This document shows, in pieces, positions 45,310-53,901 of a DNA stretch of 64,000 nt. Position 1 is the first letter of the stretch. Every line of letters starts with the position of its first letter. A program made the position numbers and the translations under genes. The DNA is from Halopelagius longus. Its GTDB lineage: Archaea; Halobacteriota; Halobacteria; Halobacteriales; Haloferacaceae. The notes under the pieces are model-generated. The model was not told where the DNA came from. It worked only from the letters and a program-made list of their open reading frames with translations, and did no database searches. Location of the stretch: NCBI RefSeq assembly GCF_900100875.1, contig NZ_FNKQ01000003.1:186001-250000 (forward strand), written 5' to 3'.

Positions 45310-45711
45310 TCAGGCGTCGTCCGTGCGGTCCTTCTCGACGTCGTCTATCTCTTCGAGGTTTCGCTGGTCGTTCGCCTCCGCCGCGTTGACGCCGCCCTCG
45401 GGCGTGCGGTCCGACATCGCCTCGCCGGTCAGTTCGTTGTAGACGGCCTCGCGCGCCTCTTGGGCCGTGTCGTACTCGTCGTCGAGGCGGTCGAAGACGC
45501 TTCCGAGCGACTCCGTCTCGTTCGGCAGGTCCGTGGTCTGGTCTCCGTACGCGCGGGAGAGTTCCTCGCTGGTCGCGGGGTACTTGTGGTCGTCGAGGGA
45601 GGTGTCCGTCTCTTTGAGGATGTTCTCGACGTGTTCCGTGCGTTCGTGTCTGCGGTCGTTCGCGTCTCGGATGTCCCGTTCCGCCAAGTCGTCGGAGTCG
45701 TCCTGTGCCAT
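45310..45711 (-). CDS. DUF5789-like acidic protein
   Basis: 133 residues, highly charged, with the segment SLDDHKYPATSEELSRAYGD and a following LGSVFDRLDDEYDTAQEAREAVYNELTGEA, similar to haloarchaeal DUF5789 proteins. No membrane helix, no Cys. Function unknown. Start at ATG 45711, well separated from neighbours. Confidence 0.65.
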   Translation of the reverse strand: MAQDDSDDLAERDIRDANDRRHERTEHVENILKETDTSLDDHKYPATSEELSRAYGDQTTDLPNETESLGSVFDRLDDEYDTAQEAREAVYNELTGEAMSDRTPEGGVNAAEANDQRNLEEIDDVEKDRTDDA

Positions 45712-45816
45712 ATCGGAGAGGAGGGTATCGACACGAAAGGGTCCTGTGGCCCCTCGGACGATAGGTCAGAAAGCGAGGTCGAAAGCGCGCGGCGGCCGAC
45801 CGCTCCGCGTCGGCGC

Positions 45817-46902
45817 TCAGTCGTCCGATGCGTCCGACGAGTTCGGCGTCGTCTCGGCCGTCGCCTCGGCGACGGAGTCGATGTCGATGTCCACCCACTC
45901 GCCGTCGGCGCGGGCCGACTCGTAGGCCGCCTCGGTGACGGCGGTGACGCGCAGACCGTCGTGGGCCGTCGCGGGCGGGTCCGTCCCGTCGCGGAGTGCG
46001 CGCAGGAAGTCAGCCGCGCGGTTGTGCTGCTTCTCGAAGTCCACGTACGGGACGTGCTCGGTGCTGTCGGGGTCGATGGTCTTCAGGTTGCGAGGCTCCC
46101 ACTCGCGGCCTTCGAGGTACACCGCGCCCTCGTCGTCCCAGACGTGGATGTGCTCGCGCGTCGCGGGGGCGTCGCCGTTCACCGAGACGGTGGCCGTCGC
46201 GCCCTCCTCGAACTTGATGCGCAGGCTTCCGACGCCGTCGACGCGTTGCTCGTCGTCGATGAACTGCATGTCGGCGGAGACGGCCGTCGGCGTCAGGCCG
46301 GTGGTCCAGAGGATGGCGTCGAGCAGGTGGCTCCCGGTGTCGTAGAGGTACCCGCCGCCGCTCAGGTCGGGGTCCTGCCGCCACGTCCCCTCGAAGCGGT
46401 CCACCCAGTCCTGCGTCACCTCGGCGGTGAGCCAGTTCGGCCACCGGTCGGGGCCCTTCCATCGCTTCCGGGCCGACCGGAACGAGGGGTTGAGGTGACG
46501 CTGGTAGCCGACCATCAGCATCTCCTCGCTCTCTTGGGACCGTTCGTACAACTCCCGGGCCGTCTCCAAGTCCGTCGTCATCGGCTTGTCGCAGTAGACG
46601 TGGAGGCCGGCGTCGAACGCGGCGGACACCTGCTCGTAGTGGAGCGTGTGGGGCGTCCCGACGAGCACCGCGTCCAACTCCGCCTCCTCGTCGTACATCC
46701 GCTGGTAGTCCTCGTACTGCGAGGACTCCGGGACGTGGAACGTCTCGCCGCCCTGCTTCCGCGCGGACTCGTTCACGTCGCAGAGCGCGGTGACGCTGAC
46801 GTCCGGATGCGCGTCGAACTCACCCCCGACGGTGGTCCCGATGTATCCCAGCCCGATGACTCCCATCTGTAGCGGCGTCGTGAAAGAGCGGTCGTCCTCC
46901 AT
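45817..46902 (-). CDS. Gfo/Idh/MocA family oxidoreductase
   Basis: 361 residues. N-terminal Rossmann fold GVIGLGYIGTTVGGEF near residue 13, then VLVGTPHTLHYEQ and YCDKPMTTDLETA, the EKP-type motif. The C-terminal domain has GGGYLYDTGSHLLDAILW with the catalytic-type His. The family oxidises or epimerises sugars and inositols with NAD(P). Substrate unknown. ATG 46902 is chosen because the frame upstream lacks similarity. Confidence 0.87.
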   Translation of the reverse strand: MEDDRSFTTPLQMGVIGLGYIGTTVGGEFDAHPDVSVTALCDVNESARKQGGETFHVPESSQYEDYQRMYDEEAELDAVLVGTPHTLHYEQVSAAFDAGLHVYCDKPMTTDLETARELYERSQESEEMLMVGYQRHLNPSFRSARKRWKGPDRWPNWLTAEVTQDWVDRFEGTWRQDPDLSGGGYLYDTGSHLLDAILWTTGLTPTAVSADMQFIDDEQRVDGVGSLRIKFEEGATATVSVNGDAPATREHIHVWDDEGAVYLEGREWEPRNLKTIDPDSTEHVPYVDFEKQHNRAADFLRALRDGTDPPATAHDGLRVTAVTEAAYESARADGEWVDIDIDSVAEATAETTPNSSDASDD

Positions 46903-47058
46903 GCGTGGTTTCGCCGGTAAGGGGGGCGGCGCAATAGGTGTTTGGTGGGTGTCATTCATCGGAAAAACACAGTCACAGTACGGAAAATAGGCGGGTTTAG
47001 GCAACGTCTCGATAAGTTCAGTTTCCGATACGTCCGTCCGAGTCGTCCCCCTACGGCG

Positions 47059-48048
47059 TCACCAGCGGTGGTGGACGTGTTCGCGCACGCGTTCGTCGTA
47101 CACCGACTCGACGCGTTCGAGTTGGTCCGCAGAGAGGGGCGGAAGCGACGCGGCGGCGACGTTGTCGGCGATGTGGTCGGGGTTCAGCGACCCGGGGATG
47201 ATCGTCGAGACGGCGTCGAACGAGAGAATCCACCGGAGCGTGAACTGCGCCAGCGTCGTACCTTCGGGGACGACGGCGTCCAGTTCCTCCGCCGCCGCCA
47301 GTCCCTCCTCGAAGGGGACGCCCGCGAACGTCTCGCCCACGTCGAACGCGTCGCCCTCGCGGTTGTAGTTGCGGTGGTCGTCCTCGGGGAACTCGGTATC
47401 CCGCGAGAGCGCGCCCGTGAGGAGGCCCGAAGCGAGGGGAACGCGGACGATGACGCCCACGTTCCGTCGCTTCGCCTCGCGGAAGAACACCTCGGCGGGA
47501 CGCTGACGGAACGGATTGAAGATTATCTGCACCGTCTCGACGCCCGGATACTCGATGGCCTTCAGTCCCTCCTCGACTTTCTCGACGCTCACGCCGTAGT
47601 GGGAGAGTTTGCCGTCGTCCCGCAGGTCCGCGAGGGCGTCGAACACCTCGGGGCGGTAGTACACCTCGCGGGGCGGGCAGTGGAGTTGAAGGAGGTCCAG
47701 CGAATCGACGCCGAGGTTCTCGCGACTCCGGTCGACGAACCGTTCGAGGTTCTCGGCGGTGTAGCCGTCGGCCTCGTGAGGGTCGAGACGGCGGCCCGCC
47801 TTCGTGGCGACGGTCACGTCGTCCCAGGCGTCGTACTCCTCTACGACCTCGCCGACGAGTCGTTCGCTCCGGCCGTCGCCGTACACGTCCGCGGTATCGA
47901 GGAAATCGATGCCCTCGTCCAACGCCGCGCGGACGGCGTCGCGCCCCGCCTCGTCCGACACGTCGCCCCAGTCGCCGCCGAGTTGCCACGTCCCGAGTCC
48001 GATTTCGGTCACGTCGTAGCCCGTCGTTCCGAGCGGTCGGTGGTCCAT
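47059..48048 (-). CDS. Aldo/keto reductase
   Basis: 329 residues, TIM barrel with RPLGTTGYDVTEIGLGTWQLGGDWG, catalytic tetrad residues Asp and Tyr in FLDTADVYGDGRSE, Lys in VTVATKAG and His in LLQLHCPP. Ends with PGSLNPDHIADNVAA for cofactor binding. NADPH-dependent carbonyl reduction is the usual reaction. It follows the Gfo/Idh gene by 156 bases in the same direction of reading, but the space suggests separate promoters. Confidence 0.9.
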   Translation of the reverse strand: MDHRPLGTTGYDVTEIGLGTWQLGGDWGDVSDEAGRDAVRAALDEGIDFLDTADVYGDGRSERLVGEVVEEYDAWDDVTVATKAGRRLDPHEADGYTAENLERFVDRSRENLGVDSLDLLQLHCPPREVYYRPEVFDALADLRDDGKLSHYGVSVEKVEEGLKAIEYPGVETVQIIFNPFRQRPAEVFFREAKRRNVGVIVRVPLASGLLTGALSRDTEFPEDDHRNYNREGDAFDVGETFAGVPFEEGLAAAEELDAVVPEGTTLAQFTLRWILSFDAVSTIIPGSLNPDHIADNVAAASLPPLSADQLERVESVYDERVREHVHHRW

Positions 48049-48214
48049 GGGTAACGGGTGTCGTCCCCGGCCCGTAAGTGTAGGTTCACCGGCAGAACGC
48101 GCGGGAGGACGCGGTAGAAAGCGTCTCGTCGGACGGATACGCCCGCGGGGGTGTCGTGCGCGCGAAGCACCCAACGGCCCCGAGGGTATACGCGCGGCGG
48201 CCGTCGCCACGGAC

Positions 48215-48697
48215 GTGACTCTCGAACAGACGCAAGCGCCCGACTTCACGCTCGAAAACACCGGCGGCGGCGAAACGACGCTCTCGGAGACGCTCGACTC
48301 CGGACCGACCGTCCTCCTCGTCAACCGCGGCCACTGGTGTAGCTTCTGCGCCGAACAACTCCAGACGTTCAGCGAGGTGTCGTACGACCTGTGGTTCAAC
48401 GACGGCATAGACGTCGTTCCCGTCGTGACGGACCCGATGGACGAGGTGACGGAGATGCGCGACCGCTTCGACCTCGACATCCAACTGCTCGCCGACCCCG
48501 ACGGTACCGTCGCAGAGCAGTACAGCGGAACCGAGGAGACGAGCCACGGACTCACGGGCGTCGCCGCGACGTACGTCGTCGACGAGGACGGGACCGTCCG
48601 GTACGAACAGGTCGCGGACCACCCCGCCGACCGAACGTACGGGAACTGGGTCCGGTACTTCATCCGCAACGACTACGAGGATCCGTTCGAGGGGTGA
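48215..48697 (+). CDS. Peroxiredoxin-like redoxin
   Basis: 160 residues with the thioredoxin fold: APDFTLENTGGGETTLSE, then VNRGHWCSFCAEQLQTF near residue 45 with Cys-x-x-Cys, and LADPDGTVAEQYSG. AhpC/TSA superfamily member likely reducing peroxides or acting as a thiol reductant. GTG 48215 (TLEQTQAPDF) is chosen; the longer frame upstream is Arg/Gly-rich. Confidence 0.8.
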   Translation: MTLEQTQAPDFTLENTGGGETTLSETLDSGPTVLLVNRGHWCSFCAEQLQTFSEVSYDLWFNDGIDVVPVVTDPMDEVTEMRDRFDLDIQLLADPDGTVAEQYSGTEETSHGLTGVAATYVVDEDGTVRYEQVADHPADRTYGNWVRYFIRNDYEDPFEG

Positions 48698-48708
48698 GCG
48701 GACCCGCC

Positions 48709-48715
48709 GTTTAAC
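48709..48715 (+). promoter_or_regulatory. TATA box of the Bat-type regulator gene
   Basis: GTTTAAC lies 26-32 bases before the ATG at 48741, right after the peroxiredoxin stop. Matches the haloarchaeal leaderless promoter pattern. Confidence 0.5.
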
Positions 48716-48740
48716 GGCCGGCCCGCCCCTATTGCTACCC

Positions 48741-49400
48741 ATGACGTCCATAGCCGACTTCCTCATGCCCGCCGCCGCCTTCCCGTTGGGGAGGGTCTTC
48801 GAAGAACGGCCGGAGGTGCGACTGGAACTCGACCGCGTGGTTCCGAACGCGGACACGGTGATGCCGTTCTTCTGGGTGCACTACCCCGGAGACGAGATGG
48901 AGGACATCTTGGCGGTGTTCGACGACCTCCCGGAGTTGCGGTCGGTCGTCCTGATGGAGGACTTAGGCGACAAGGGACTGTTCCGCGCGGAGTGGGACCC
49001 CGACTACATGGGCATCATGGGGGCTATCGCCGCGACGGACGTGACCGTCGTCTCCGCTAGCGGGGCGGAGTCGGGGTGGACGTTCGAACTCCGCGCCCGG
49101 TCCGCGGAGTCGTTCTCGCAGTTCCAACGCTACTGCGACGACCACGAGATACCCGTGCGACTCACCCGCCTCAGCAGACTCACCGAGACGACGACCGGTT
49201 CGGGCTACGACCTGACCGAAGAGCAGTACGAGGCGTTGGTCCTCGCCTTCGAGCGGGGGTACTACGACGAACCGCGGCGGACGAATCTGGAGGAACTCGC
49301 CTCGGAACTCGGCATCTCGCGTCCGTCGCTCTCGGCGCGCCTCAAGCGGGGATACCGCAACCTCCTCACGGCGACTATCGTCGATACTGACCCCTCGTAG
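48741..49400 (+). CDS. Bat-type HTH-10 transcriptional regulator
   Basis: 219 residues. The N-terminal sensor (MTSIADFLMPAAAFPLGRVFEERPEVRLELDRVVP) is the GAF/HTH-associated domain of bacterioopsin-activator relatives. The C-terminal HTH-10 has YDLTEEQYEALVLAFERGYYDEPRRTNLEELASELGISRPSLSARLKRG. DNA-binding regulator with unknown target. It directly precedes a palindrome and a HalOD1 gene. Confidence 0.87.
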   Translation: MTSIADFLMPAAAFPLGRVFEERPEVRLELDRVVPNADTVMPFFWVHYPGDEMEDILAVFDDLPELRSVVLMEDLGDKGLFRAEWDPDYMGIMGAIAATDVTVVSASGAESGWTFELRARSAESFSQFQRYCDDHEIPVRLTRLSRLTETTTGSGYDLTEEQYEALVLAFERGYYDEPRRTNLEELASELGISRPSLSARLKRGYRNLLTATIVDTDPS

Positions 49401-49402
49401 GG

Positions 49403-49418
49403 ACCCATTTAAATGGGT
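49403..49418. promoter_or_regulatory. 16-bp perfect palindrome before the HalOD1 gene
   Basis: ACCCATTTAAATGGGT is its own reverse complement and begins 3 bases after the Bat-type regulator's stop. Its centre TTTAAA resembles a TATA box and lies about 60 bases before the HalOD1 ATG. It could be an operator that blocks TBP access. A second AT-rich spot (CATAATTAG) follows at 49421. Confidence 0.5.
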
Positions 49419-49468
49419 TTCATAATTAGTGCCACCGCTGAACCGAATCCGAACCGAAGTAGGACATA

Positions 49469-49786
49469 ATGTCAAATTCTACGGGACGAAGCAAGCCGTC
49501 TCCGTTCGCATACGATATCTCCCCGAAGGAGTCTCCGAGTAACGCAGTCGTCTCGGCTGTGGCCGCGGTAGCGGGGTACAGACCCGTCGCGACCGAACCC
49601 GCGGGCGAGGGCGACACCGCCCCCGTACTCGACCCCCTGTACAGCGTCATCGACCCGGACGCCCTCGACGAGATGTTCCGAGACGACGGGTCGCCCGCCA
49701 TCTCCGGCCGAGTCCGGTTCAGTTACCACGACTGCGACGTCGCCGTTCTCAGCGACGGCGTGGTGGAGGTCACTCCGCCGGAGTGA
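49469..49786 (+). CDS. HalOD1 output domain protein
   Basis: 105 residues matching HalOD1: SNAVVSAVAAVAGYRPVA, then TAPVLDPLYSVIDPDALDEMFRDDG and a C-terminal strand pair ending VRFSYHDCDVAVLSDGVVEV. HalOD1 is a haloarchaeal output domain of signalling proteins; standalone copies are common and the function is unknown. Confidence 0.85.
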   Translation: MSNSTGRSKPSPFAYDISPKESPSNAVVSAVAAVAGYRPVATEPAGEGDTAPVLDPLYSVIDPDALDEMFRDDGSPAISGRVRFSYHDCDVAVLSDGVVEVTPPE

Positions 49787-49904
49787 GACGCCGTCCGGTT
49801 CGTCCCGCGGGGCGCGCGTCGGACGCCTCGCTTCGTTTTCTCCGCGAACAATGTCCGCCTCCCTCCCAAGAACATTCTACTACTCCGACCCCGTTCTACG
49901 CAAC

Positions 49905-50249
49905 ATGTTAGTCACTCTCTATCAGTACAAGCACGAGGAGGTCCAGTTCGACGACAACCGGACGACCGGCGAGTCCCAGACGGAGGACTCGGTGAACCCC
50001 GACTCGGAGGAGTACTTCGGCGAGGAACTCGACATCGACGCCGACATATGGGAGACCGTGGAGTACGAGGGGTCGCCGATTCAGCGCCGGGAGGTCACTC
50101 TCGACGACGTTACGGCCGTGACGATGCCCGAGGAGGCGGACTCGAGGGGCGGCGAACTTCCCGGGACGACGGTCCAGATTCGACGGGAAGGGACCATCGA
50201 ACAACTCGAACACGCGACGCTGGTCGAGGCGGAGGACCGGACGCCGTAG
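49905..50249 (+). CDS. Hypothetical acidic protein (114 aa)
   Basis: 114 residues from ATG 49905 (MLVTLYQYKHEEVQFD), acidic, with strands DIWETVEYEGSPIQRREVTLDD and TTVQIRREGTIEQLE. No motif recognised. An earlier ATG at 49851 is in frame but would read through the probable promoter region. Codon use fits the host. Confidence 0.55.
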   Translation: MLVTLYQYKHEEVQFDDNRTTGESQTEDSVNPDSEEYFGEELDIDADIWETVEYEGSPIQRREVTLDDVTAVTMPEEADSRGGELPGTTVQIRREGTIEQLEHATLVEAEDRTP

Positions 50250-50294
50250 CGTGAACCGCTACGACGCTCCGATTTCGGCGCGAAAACGAGTCAA

Positions 50295-50315
50295 TCCGCT
50301 CTCCCCGATTTGAAC
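50295..50315 (-). repeat. Copy of the tRNA-Tyr 3' tail
   Basis: 21 bases identical to 50398-50418, the acceptor and T-arm end of the tRNA-Tyr gene, in the same orientation and 103 bases further downstream of it. Immediately after comes CGCTCGC then CAAATCGGAG, an inverted piece of the same T arm, so 50303-50330 can form a hairpin. This looks like an attachment-site remnant or a tRNA-derived structure. Confidence 0.75.
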
Positions 50316-50397
50316 TCGCTCGCAAATCGGAGATTCGTTCGCTGCTCGAATCGGACCGAGACGGACCGTTCACCGCTCACTTCGTTCGCAGGAGAAG

Positions 50398-50471
50398 TCC
50401 GCTCTCCCCGATTTGAACGGGGGGCAAGCCGATCTACAGTCGGCTGCTCTACCAAGCTGAGCTAAGAGCGG
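50398..50471 (-). tRNA. tRNA-Tyr (anticodon GTA)
   Basis: On the minus strand a 74-base cloverleaf: acceptor stem CCGCTCT/AGAGCGG with discriminator A, D arm TAGCTCAGCTTGGTAGAGCA, anticodon arm CCGACTGTAGATCGG with GTA, short variable loop, T arm CCCCGTTCAAATCGGGG. The C1-G72 pair fits archaeal tRNA-Tyr. CCA is not encoded. Confidence 0.95.
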
Positions 50472-50576
50472 TCACGTTCGTCTATCGGACTGCCGCTCTT
50501 AAGGATTATCAATTTCGTCCGTTCCGAACCGACGCGTCCGAACATTGAAATACCATCGGGAGAATGGACGTGACGA

Positions 50577-51152
50577 ATGAGTAAAATAACGTTCCGCGCC
50601 GACGACGACCTCGTCGAGCGACTGGAGGGGTTAGACACCTCCAAGAGCGAGGTGATGCGCGACGCGTTGCGTACGTACCTCGACCGGGCGGAGCGTGAGT
50701 CGTCCGACGCCGACCGGTCGGGCGCGACTGGCACCATCGACGCCGCACTCGCCGCGTACGTCGACGAACTCGTCACCGAACGAGTCGACGAACTACTCGC
50801 CACGCGCCTCGGCGAGCGACGGACGCCGCCGCGCGACGTAAACGTCAACCTCACCGTCGAGGGAGCGAAAACCGTCGAAAACGGCGTAAACGCCGGCGAG
50901 AGCGCCGACGGCGCGTCCGAGGCGCGTAAGACAGAGGCCGACGAGGACCGGACGGCCGCCGAGAGTCGAACGGACGCCTGCGAGAAGTGCGGCGAGGAGG
51001 TGTCCGACGAACACGTGTACTGTCCGAACTGCGGCGAGAAAGCGAACCATCGGGTGTTCTGCGAGTGCGGGGACGAACTCCGCTCCGACTGGGCGTTCTG
51101 CCCCGGATGCGGCCGCCGCACCTCCGCGGCGGACGTGCTCGAACGCCCGTAA
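50577..51152 (+). CDS. cdrL: CdrL-type RHH regulator with zinc ribbons
   Basis: 191 residues. Residues 1-40 form a ribbon-helix-helix (KITFRADDDLVERLEGLDTSKSEVMRDAL). A variable linker follows, then two zinc ribbons: CEKCGEEVSDEHVYCPNCGE and CECGDELRSDWAFCPGCGR. In haloarchaea this long RHH protein upstream of the short RHH and ftsZ2 genes is known as CdrL, a regulator of cell-division genes. The assignment rests on gene order and domains. Confidence 0.8.
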   Translation: MSKITFRADDDLVERLEGLDTSKSEVMRDALRTYLDRAERESSDADRSGATGTIDAALAAYVDELVTERVDELLATRLGERRTPPRDVNVNLTVEGAKTVENGVNAGESADGASEARKTEADEDRTAAESRTDACEKCGEEVSDEHVYCPNCGEKANHRVFCECGDELRSDWAFCPGCGRRTSAADVLERP

Positions 51153-51191
51153 ACGCCTTCAGTCGTCCGCATACGACAGTCTGAGCGGTTT

Positions 51192-51346
51192 GTCTTACAC
51201 TCGCCGTTACATTTATAACGTATCGCTCTGTGGTAACTGTCGCGTAAGACGGTCGTCTTACACACCGGCCTCGCGGCGGGGAAACGCTCTCCGTCCCGCG
51301 TTTTCGGGTGTGTAAGATGCTCGCACAACGGTGCGCGCCGTCTTAC
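51192..51346. promoter_or_regulatory. Repeated GTCTTAC operator-like sites upstream of cdrS
   Basis: Five copies of GTCTTAC(AC) or its complement lie between cdrL and cdrS: 51192-51200, 51244-51250, 51255-51263, 51308-51317 (one mismatch) and 51340-51346. The pair at 51244-51261 is a palindrome, GTAAGAC-GGTC-GTCTTAC. RHH proteins bind such inverted half-sites, so CdrL or CdrS binding is likely. The leading copies flank the TATA box. Confidence 0.65.
51212..51218 (+). promoter_or_regulatory. TATA box of the cdrS-ftsZ2 unit
   Basis: TTTATAA is a strong TATA element between the first operator copy and the palindrome. Transcription from about 51243 would begin at the palindrome and give a leader of about 120 bases before cdrS, unusual for haloarchaea. 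Confidence 0.5.
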
Positions 51347-51363
51347 CGGGGGAATGCAAAAAT

Positions 51364-51543
51364 ATGGAGCGTGTGACACTACGAATTCCGAAGCAGCAGA
51401 TCGAGGAAGTTGAACGCATGGTCGAAACCGGGGAATTCCCGAACCGGAGCGAGGCCATCCGTTCAGCGGTGCGCGAGATGCTCAACGAACAGCAGTCCGA
51501 GAACCGCGAACACTCGGGCAAGCGAACCTGGGCCAAGGTGTAG
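51364..51543 (+). CDS. cdrS: CdrS short ribbon-helix-helix regulator
   Basis: 59 residues: [20 protein letters not shown], then [20 protein letters not shown], a complete ribbon-helix-helix and little else. CdrS is known in haloarchaea as regulator of ftsZ2 and cell division. It is 3 bases upstream of ftsZ2 and must be cotranscribed. ATG 51364 is preferred over GTG 51331. Confidence 0.87.
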   Translation: MERVTLRIPKQQIEEVERMVETGEFPNRSEAIRSAVREMLNEQQSENREHSGKRTWAKV

Positions 51544-51546
51544 ACG

Positions 51547-52764
51547 ATGCAGGATATCGTCCGCGAGGCCATGGAACGCGACGAGGAAGAGAAACAGGCC
51601 GCCGACATGGCCGACGACGACGACGGATTCGGTGACCCCCGAATCGTCATCGTGGGCTGCGGCGGCGCTGGAAACAACACGATCAATCGCCTCTACAACA
51701 TCGGCGTCGACGGTGCCGAGACGGTGGCCATCAACACCGACAAACAGCACCTGAAGATGATAGAGGCCGACACGAAGATTCTCGTCGGCAAGTCCCTCAC
51801 GCAGGGTCTCGGCGCGGGCGGCGACCCCTCGATGGGCGAGCGCGCGACCGAGATGGCCCAAGGGACCGTCAAAGAGGTCCTCGGTAACGCCGACCTCGTG
51901 TTCGTCACCGCCGGCATGGGTGGCGGCACCGGGACCGGTGCGGCGCCCGTCGTCTCGAAGATCGCCAAAGAGCAGGGAGCCATCGTCGTGGGCATGGTCT
52001 CGACGCCGTTCAACGTCGAGCGCGCGCGCACGGTGAAGGCCGAGGAAGGACTGGAGAAACTCCGCAACGAGGCGGACTCCATCATCGTCCTCGACAACAA
52101 CCGCCTGCTGGACTACGTGCCCAACCTCCCCATCGGGAAGGCGTTCTCCGTGATGGACCAGATCATCGCGGAGACGGTCAAGGGCATCTCCGAGACCATC
52201 ACCCAGCCCTCGCTCATCAACCTGGACTACGCGGACATGTCCACCATCATGAACCAGGGCGGCGTCGCGGTGATGCTCGTCGGCGAGACGCAGGACAAGA
52301 ACAAGACCCAAGAGGTGGTCAACGACGCGATGAACCACCCGCTTCTCGACGTGGACTACCGGGGCGCATCCGGCGGCCTCGTCCACATAACCGGCGGCCC
52401 CGACCTCACACTCAAGGAGGCCGAGGGTATCGCGAACAACATCACCGAACGCCTCGAAGCGTCCGCGAACGTCATCTGGGGCGCTCGCATTCAGGACGAG
52501 TACAAGGGCAAGGTACGCGTCATGGCCATCATGACCGGCGTCCAGTCGGCGCAGGTCCTCGGCCCGACGACCCAGAAGCAGGCCGACAAGTCGCGACAGA
52601 GCCTCGAGTCGCCTTCGGAGTTCGACGCGAGCAACAACGTCGAAGCCCCGAACCCGTCCGGTCGGTCCGGCACGTCCGGTCGGTCCAACACCGGCGGGTC
52701 GTGGCAGTCCGACGGCGGGCGCGACCAGTCCGAAGAGAGCAACGGGCTGGACGTTATCCGCTAA
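51547..52764 (+). CDS. ftsZ2: Cell division protein FtsZ2
   Basis: 405 residues. GTP-binding: [15 protein letters not shown] near residue 36, tubulin signature GGGTGTG at 125-131, and synergy-loop region [15 protein letters not shown] near 220. The N-terminus ([17 protein letters not shown]) and C-terminal NGLDVIR match haloarchaeal FtsZ2 rather than FtsZ1. FtsZ2 polymerises at midcell and drives constriction. The C-terminal linker holds a short [13 protein letters not shown] repeat. Confidence 0.93.
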   Translation: MQDIVREAMERDEEEKQAADMADDDDGFGDPRIVIVGCGGAGNNTINRLYNIGVDGAETVAINTDKQHLKMIEADTKILVGKSLTQGLGAGGDPSMGERATEMAQGTVKEVLGNADLVFVTAGMGGGTGTGAAPVVSKIAKEQGAIVVGMVSTPFNVERARTVKAEEGLEKLRNEADSIIVLDNNRLLDYVPNLPIGKAFSVMDQIIAETVKGISETITQPSLINLDYADMSTIMNQGGVAVMLVGETQDKNKTQEVVNDAMNHPLLDVDYRGASGGLVHITGGPDLTLKEAEGIANNITERLEASANVIWGARIQDEYKGKVRVMAIMTGVQSAQVLGPTTQKQADKSRQSLESPSEFDASNNVEAPNPSGRSGTSGRSNTGGSWQSDGGRDQSEESNGLDVIR

Positions 52765-52935
52765 CGTTTCGAACACGACCGCGGACTCTATCGGTCGCCC
52801 ACCTCGCCAACGTTAACTGAACTCGGTTCCTCGGGCCCGCGCGGCCAGACCCGCCGCGCGGGACCACTTTTGCGACGCTCGACAGTACCGAAGAGCGGTC
52901 GCTCTCGGCAGAAGATGTGAACCCGCAGACGCCGA

Positions 52936-53901
52936 CTACACCGCCCGAAGCGACTCCAGCAGGCGGCACTTCCGGCAGACGTCGCGGGCCGTCTTCGAAC
53001 CGCACCGCTCGCACTCGTTGAGGTCCACGTCGTCGTCGCCTCGGTACCGGTCGGCGGCGAGTTCGGCTATCTCCTCGTACCCGGACATTATCGAGTGTCT
53101 CGTCCCCGGGTGTTTGTCTTCGAGTTCGAGCATCAACTCCTGAATCTCGCCGCGGAACGCCTCGGAGGCGTGCGGGCACTCCGTGATGTGGGCGGGGAGG
53201 TCCTTCAGGTGGGCGTACAGGGCGACTTCCTTCTCGGGGATGTCACGGAGCGGTTTCGCCCGCGGGACGAAGTCCTCGGAGCGGTTTCGGTCCTCGAAGC
53301 GGCCGAGACTGGCGTCGAAGTGCCGCGCCATCTGCTCGACGTCGCCTTCGAGGATGTTCATCAGCGCCGTCTCCGCCTCGTCGTCCAAGTTGTGCCCCGT
53401 CAGCAGTTTGTCCGCGCCGAACTCGTCGGCGTAGCGTTCGAGCAGGTCCCGGCGGAAGACGCCGCAGTACGCGCAGGCGGCCATGTTCTCTGGGTCGTCC
53501 TCCACCACGTCGTCCATGCGGACGCCGAACTCCTCCTCGTAGGAGACGAGTTCGTGTCGCATCTGGATGTCCTCGGCGAGTTCGACGCAGGCGTCGACGC
53601 TCTCGTCCCGGTAGCCCTCGATGCCCTCGTGGATGGTCAACGCCACCATCTCGATTCGGGGGTCGGGGCCGAACGTCTCGTCTAAGATGTGGGTGAGCAC
53701 GACGCTATCTTTCCCGCCCGAGAGGCCGATGACCCACGTCTGGGGGTTCTCGGGCGTGGCGTCTCGCGGTACGAGACTGTCCTTCCGGATGCGGCCGCGG
53801 ACGCGCTTTTCGACCGAGGCACAGAAGTGCTTCTCGCACAGGTGACCCCCGGAGTAGGCCGCGTGCATCACCGCGTCGCGGTCGCACTTGTCGCACTCCA
53901 T
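52936..53901 (-). CDS. ncsA: tRNA 2-thiolation protein NcsA
   Basis: 321 residues. N-terminal zinc site CDKC plus HLCEKHF, PP-loop SGGKDS at 61-66, CAYC at 143-146 with a further Cys at 242, and C-terminal ribbon CERCGSKTARDVCRKC. It adenylates and thiolates U34 of tRNAs using a ubiquitin-like sulfur carrier (SAMP). The ATG at 53901 is chosen; a GTG precedes it directly. Convergent with ftsZ2. Confidence 0.92.
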   Translation of the reverse strand: MECDKCDRDAVMHAAYSGGHLCEKHFCASVEKRVRGRIRKDSLVPRDATPENPQTWVIGLSGGKDSVVLTHILDETFGPDPRIEMVALTIHEGIEGYRDESVDACVELAEDIQMRHELVSYEEEFGVRMDDVVEDDPENMAACAYCGVFRRDLLERYADEFGADKLLTGHNLDDEAETALMNILEGDVEQMARHFDASLGRFEDRNRSEDFVPRAKPLRDIPEKEVALYAHLKDLPAHITECPHASEAFRGEIQELMLELEDKHPGTRHSIMSGYEEIAELAADRYRGDDDVDLNECERCGSKTARDVCRKCRLLESLRAV

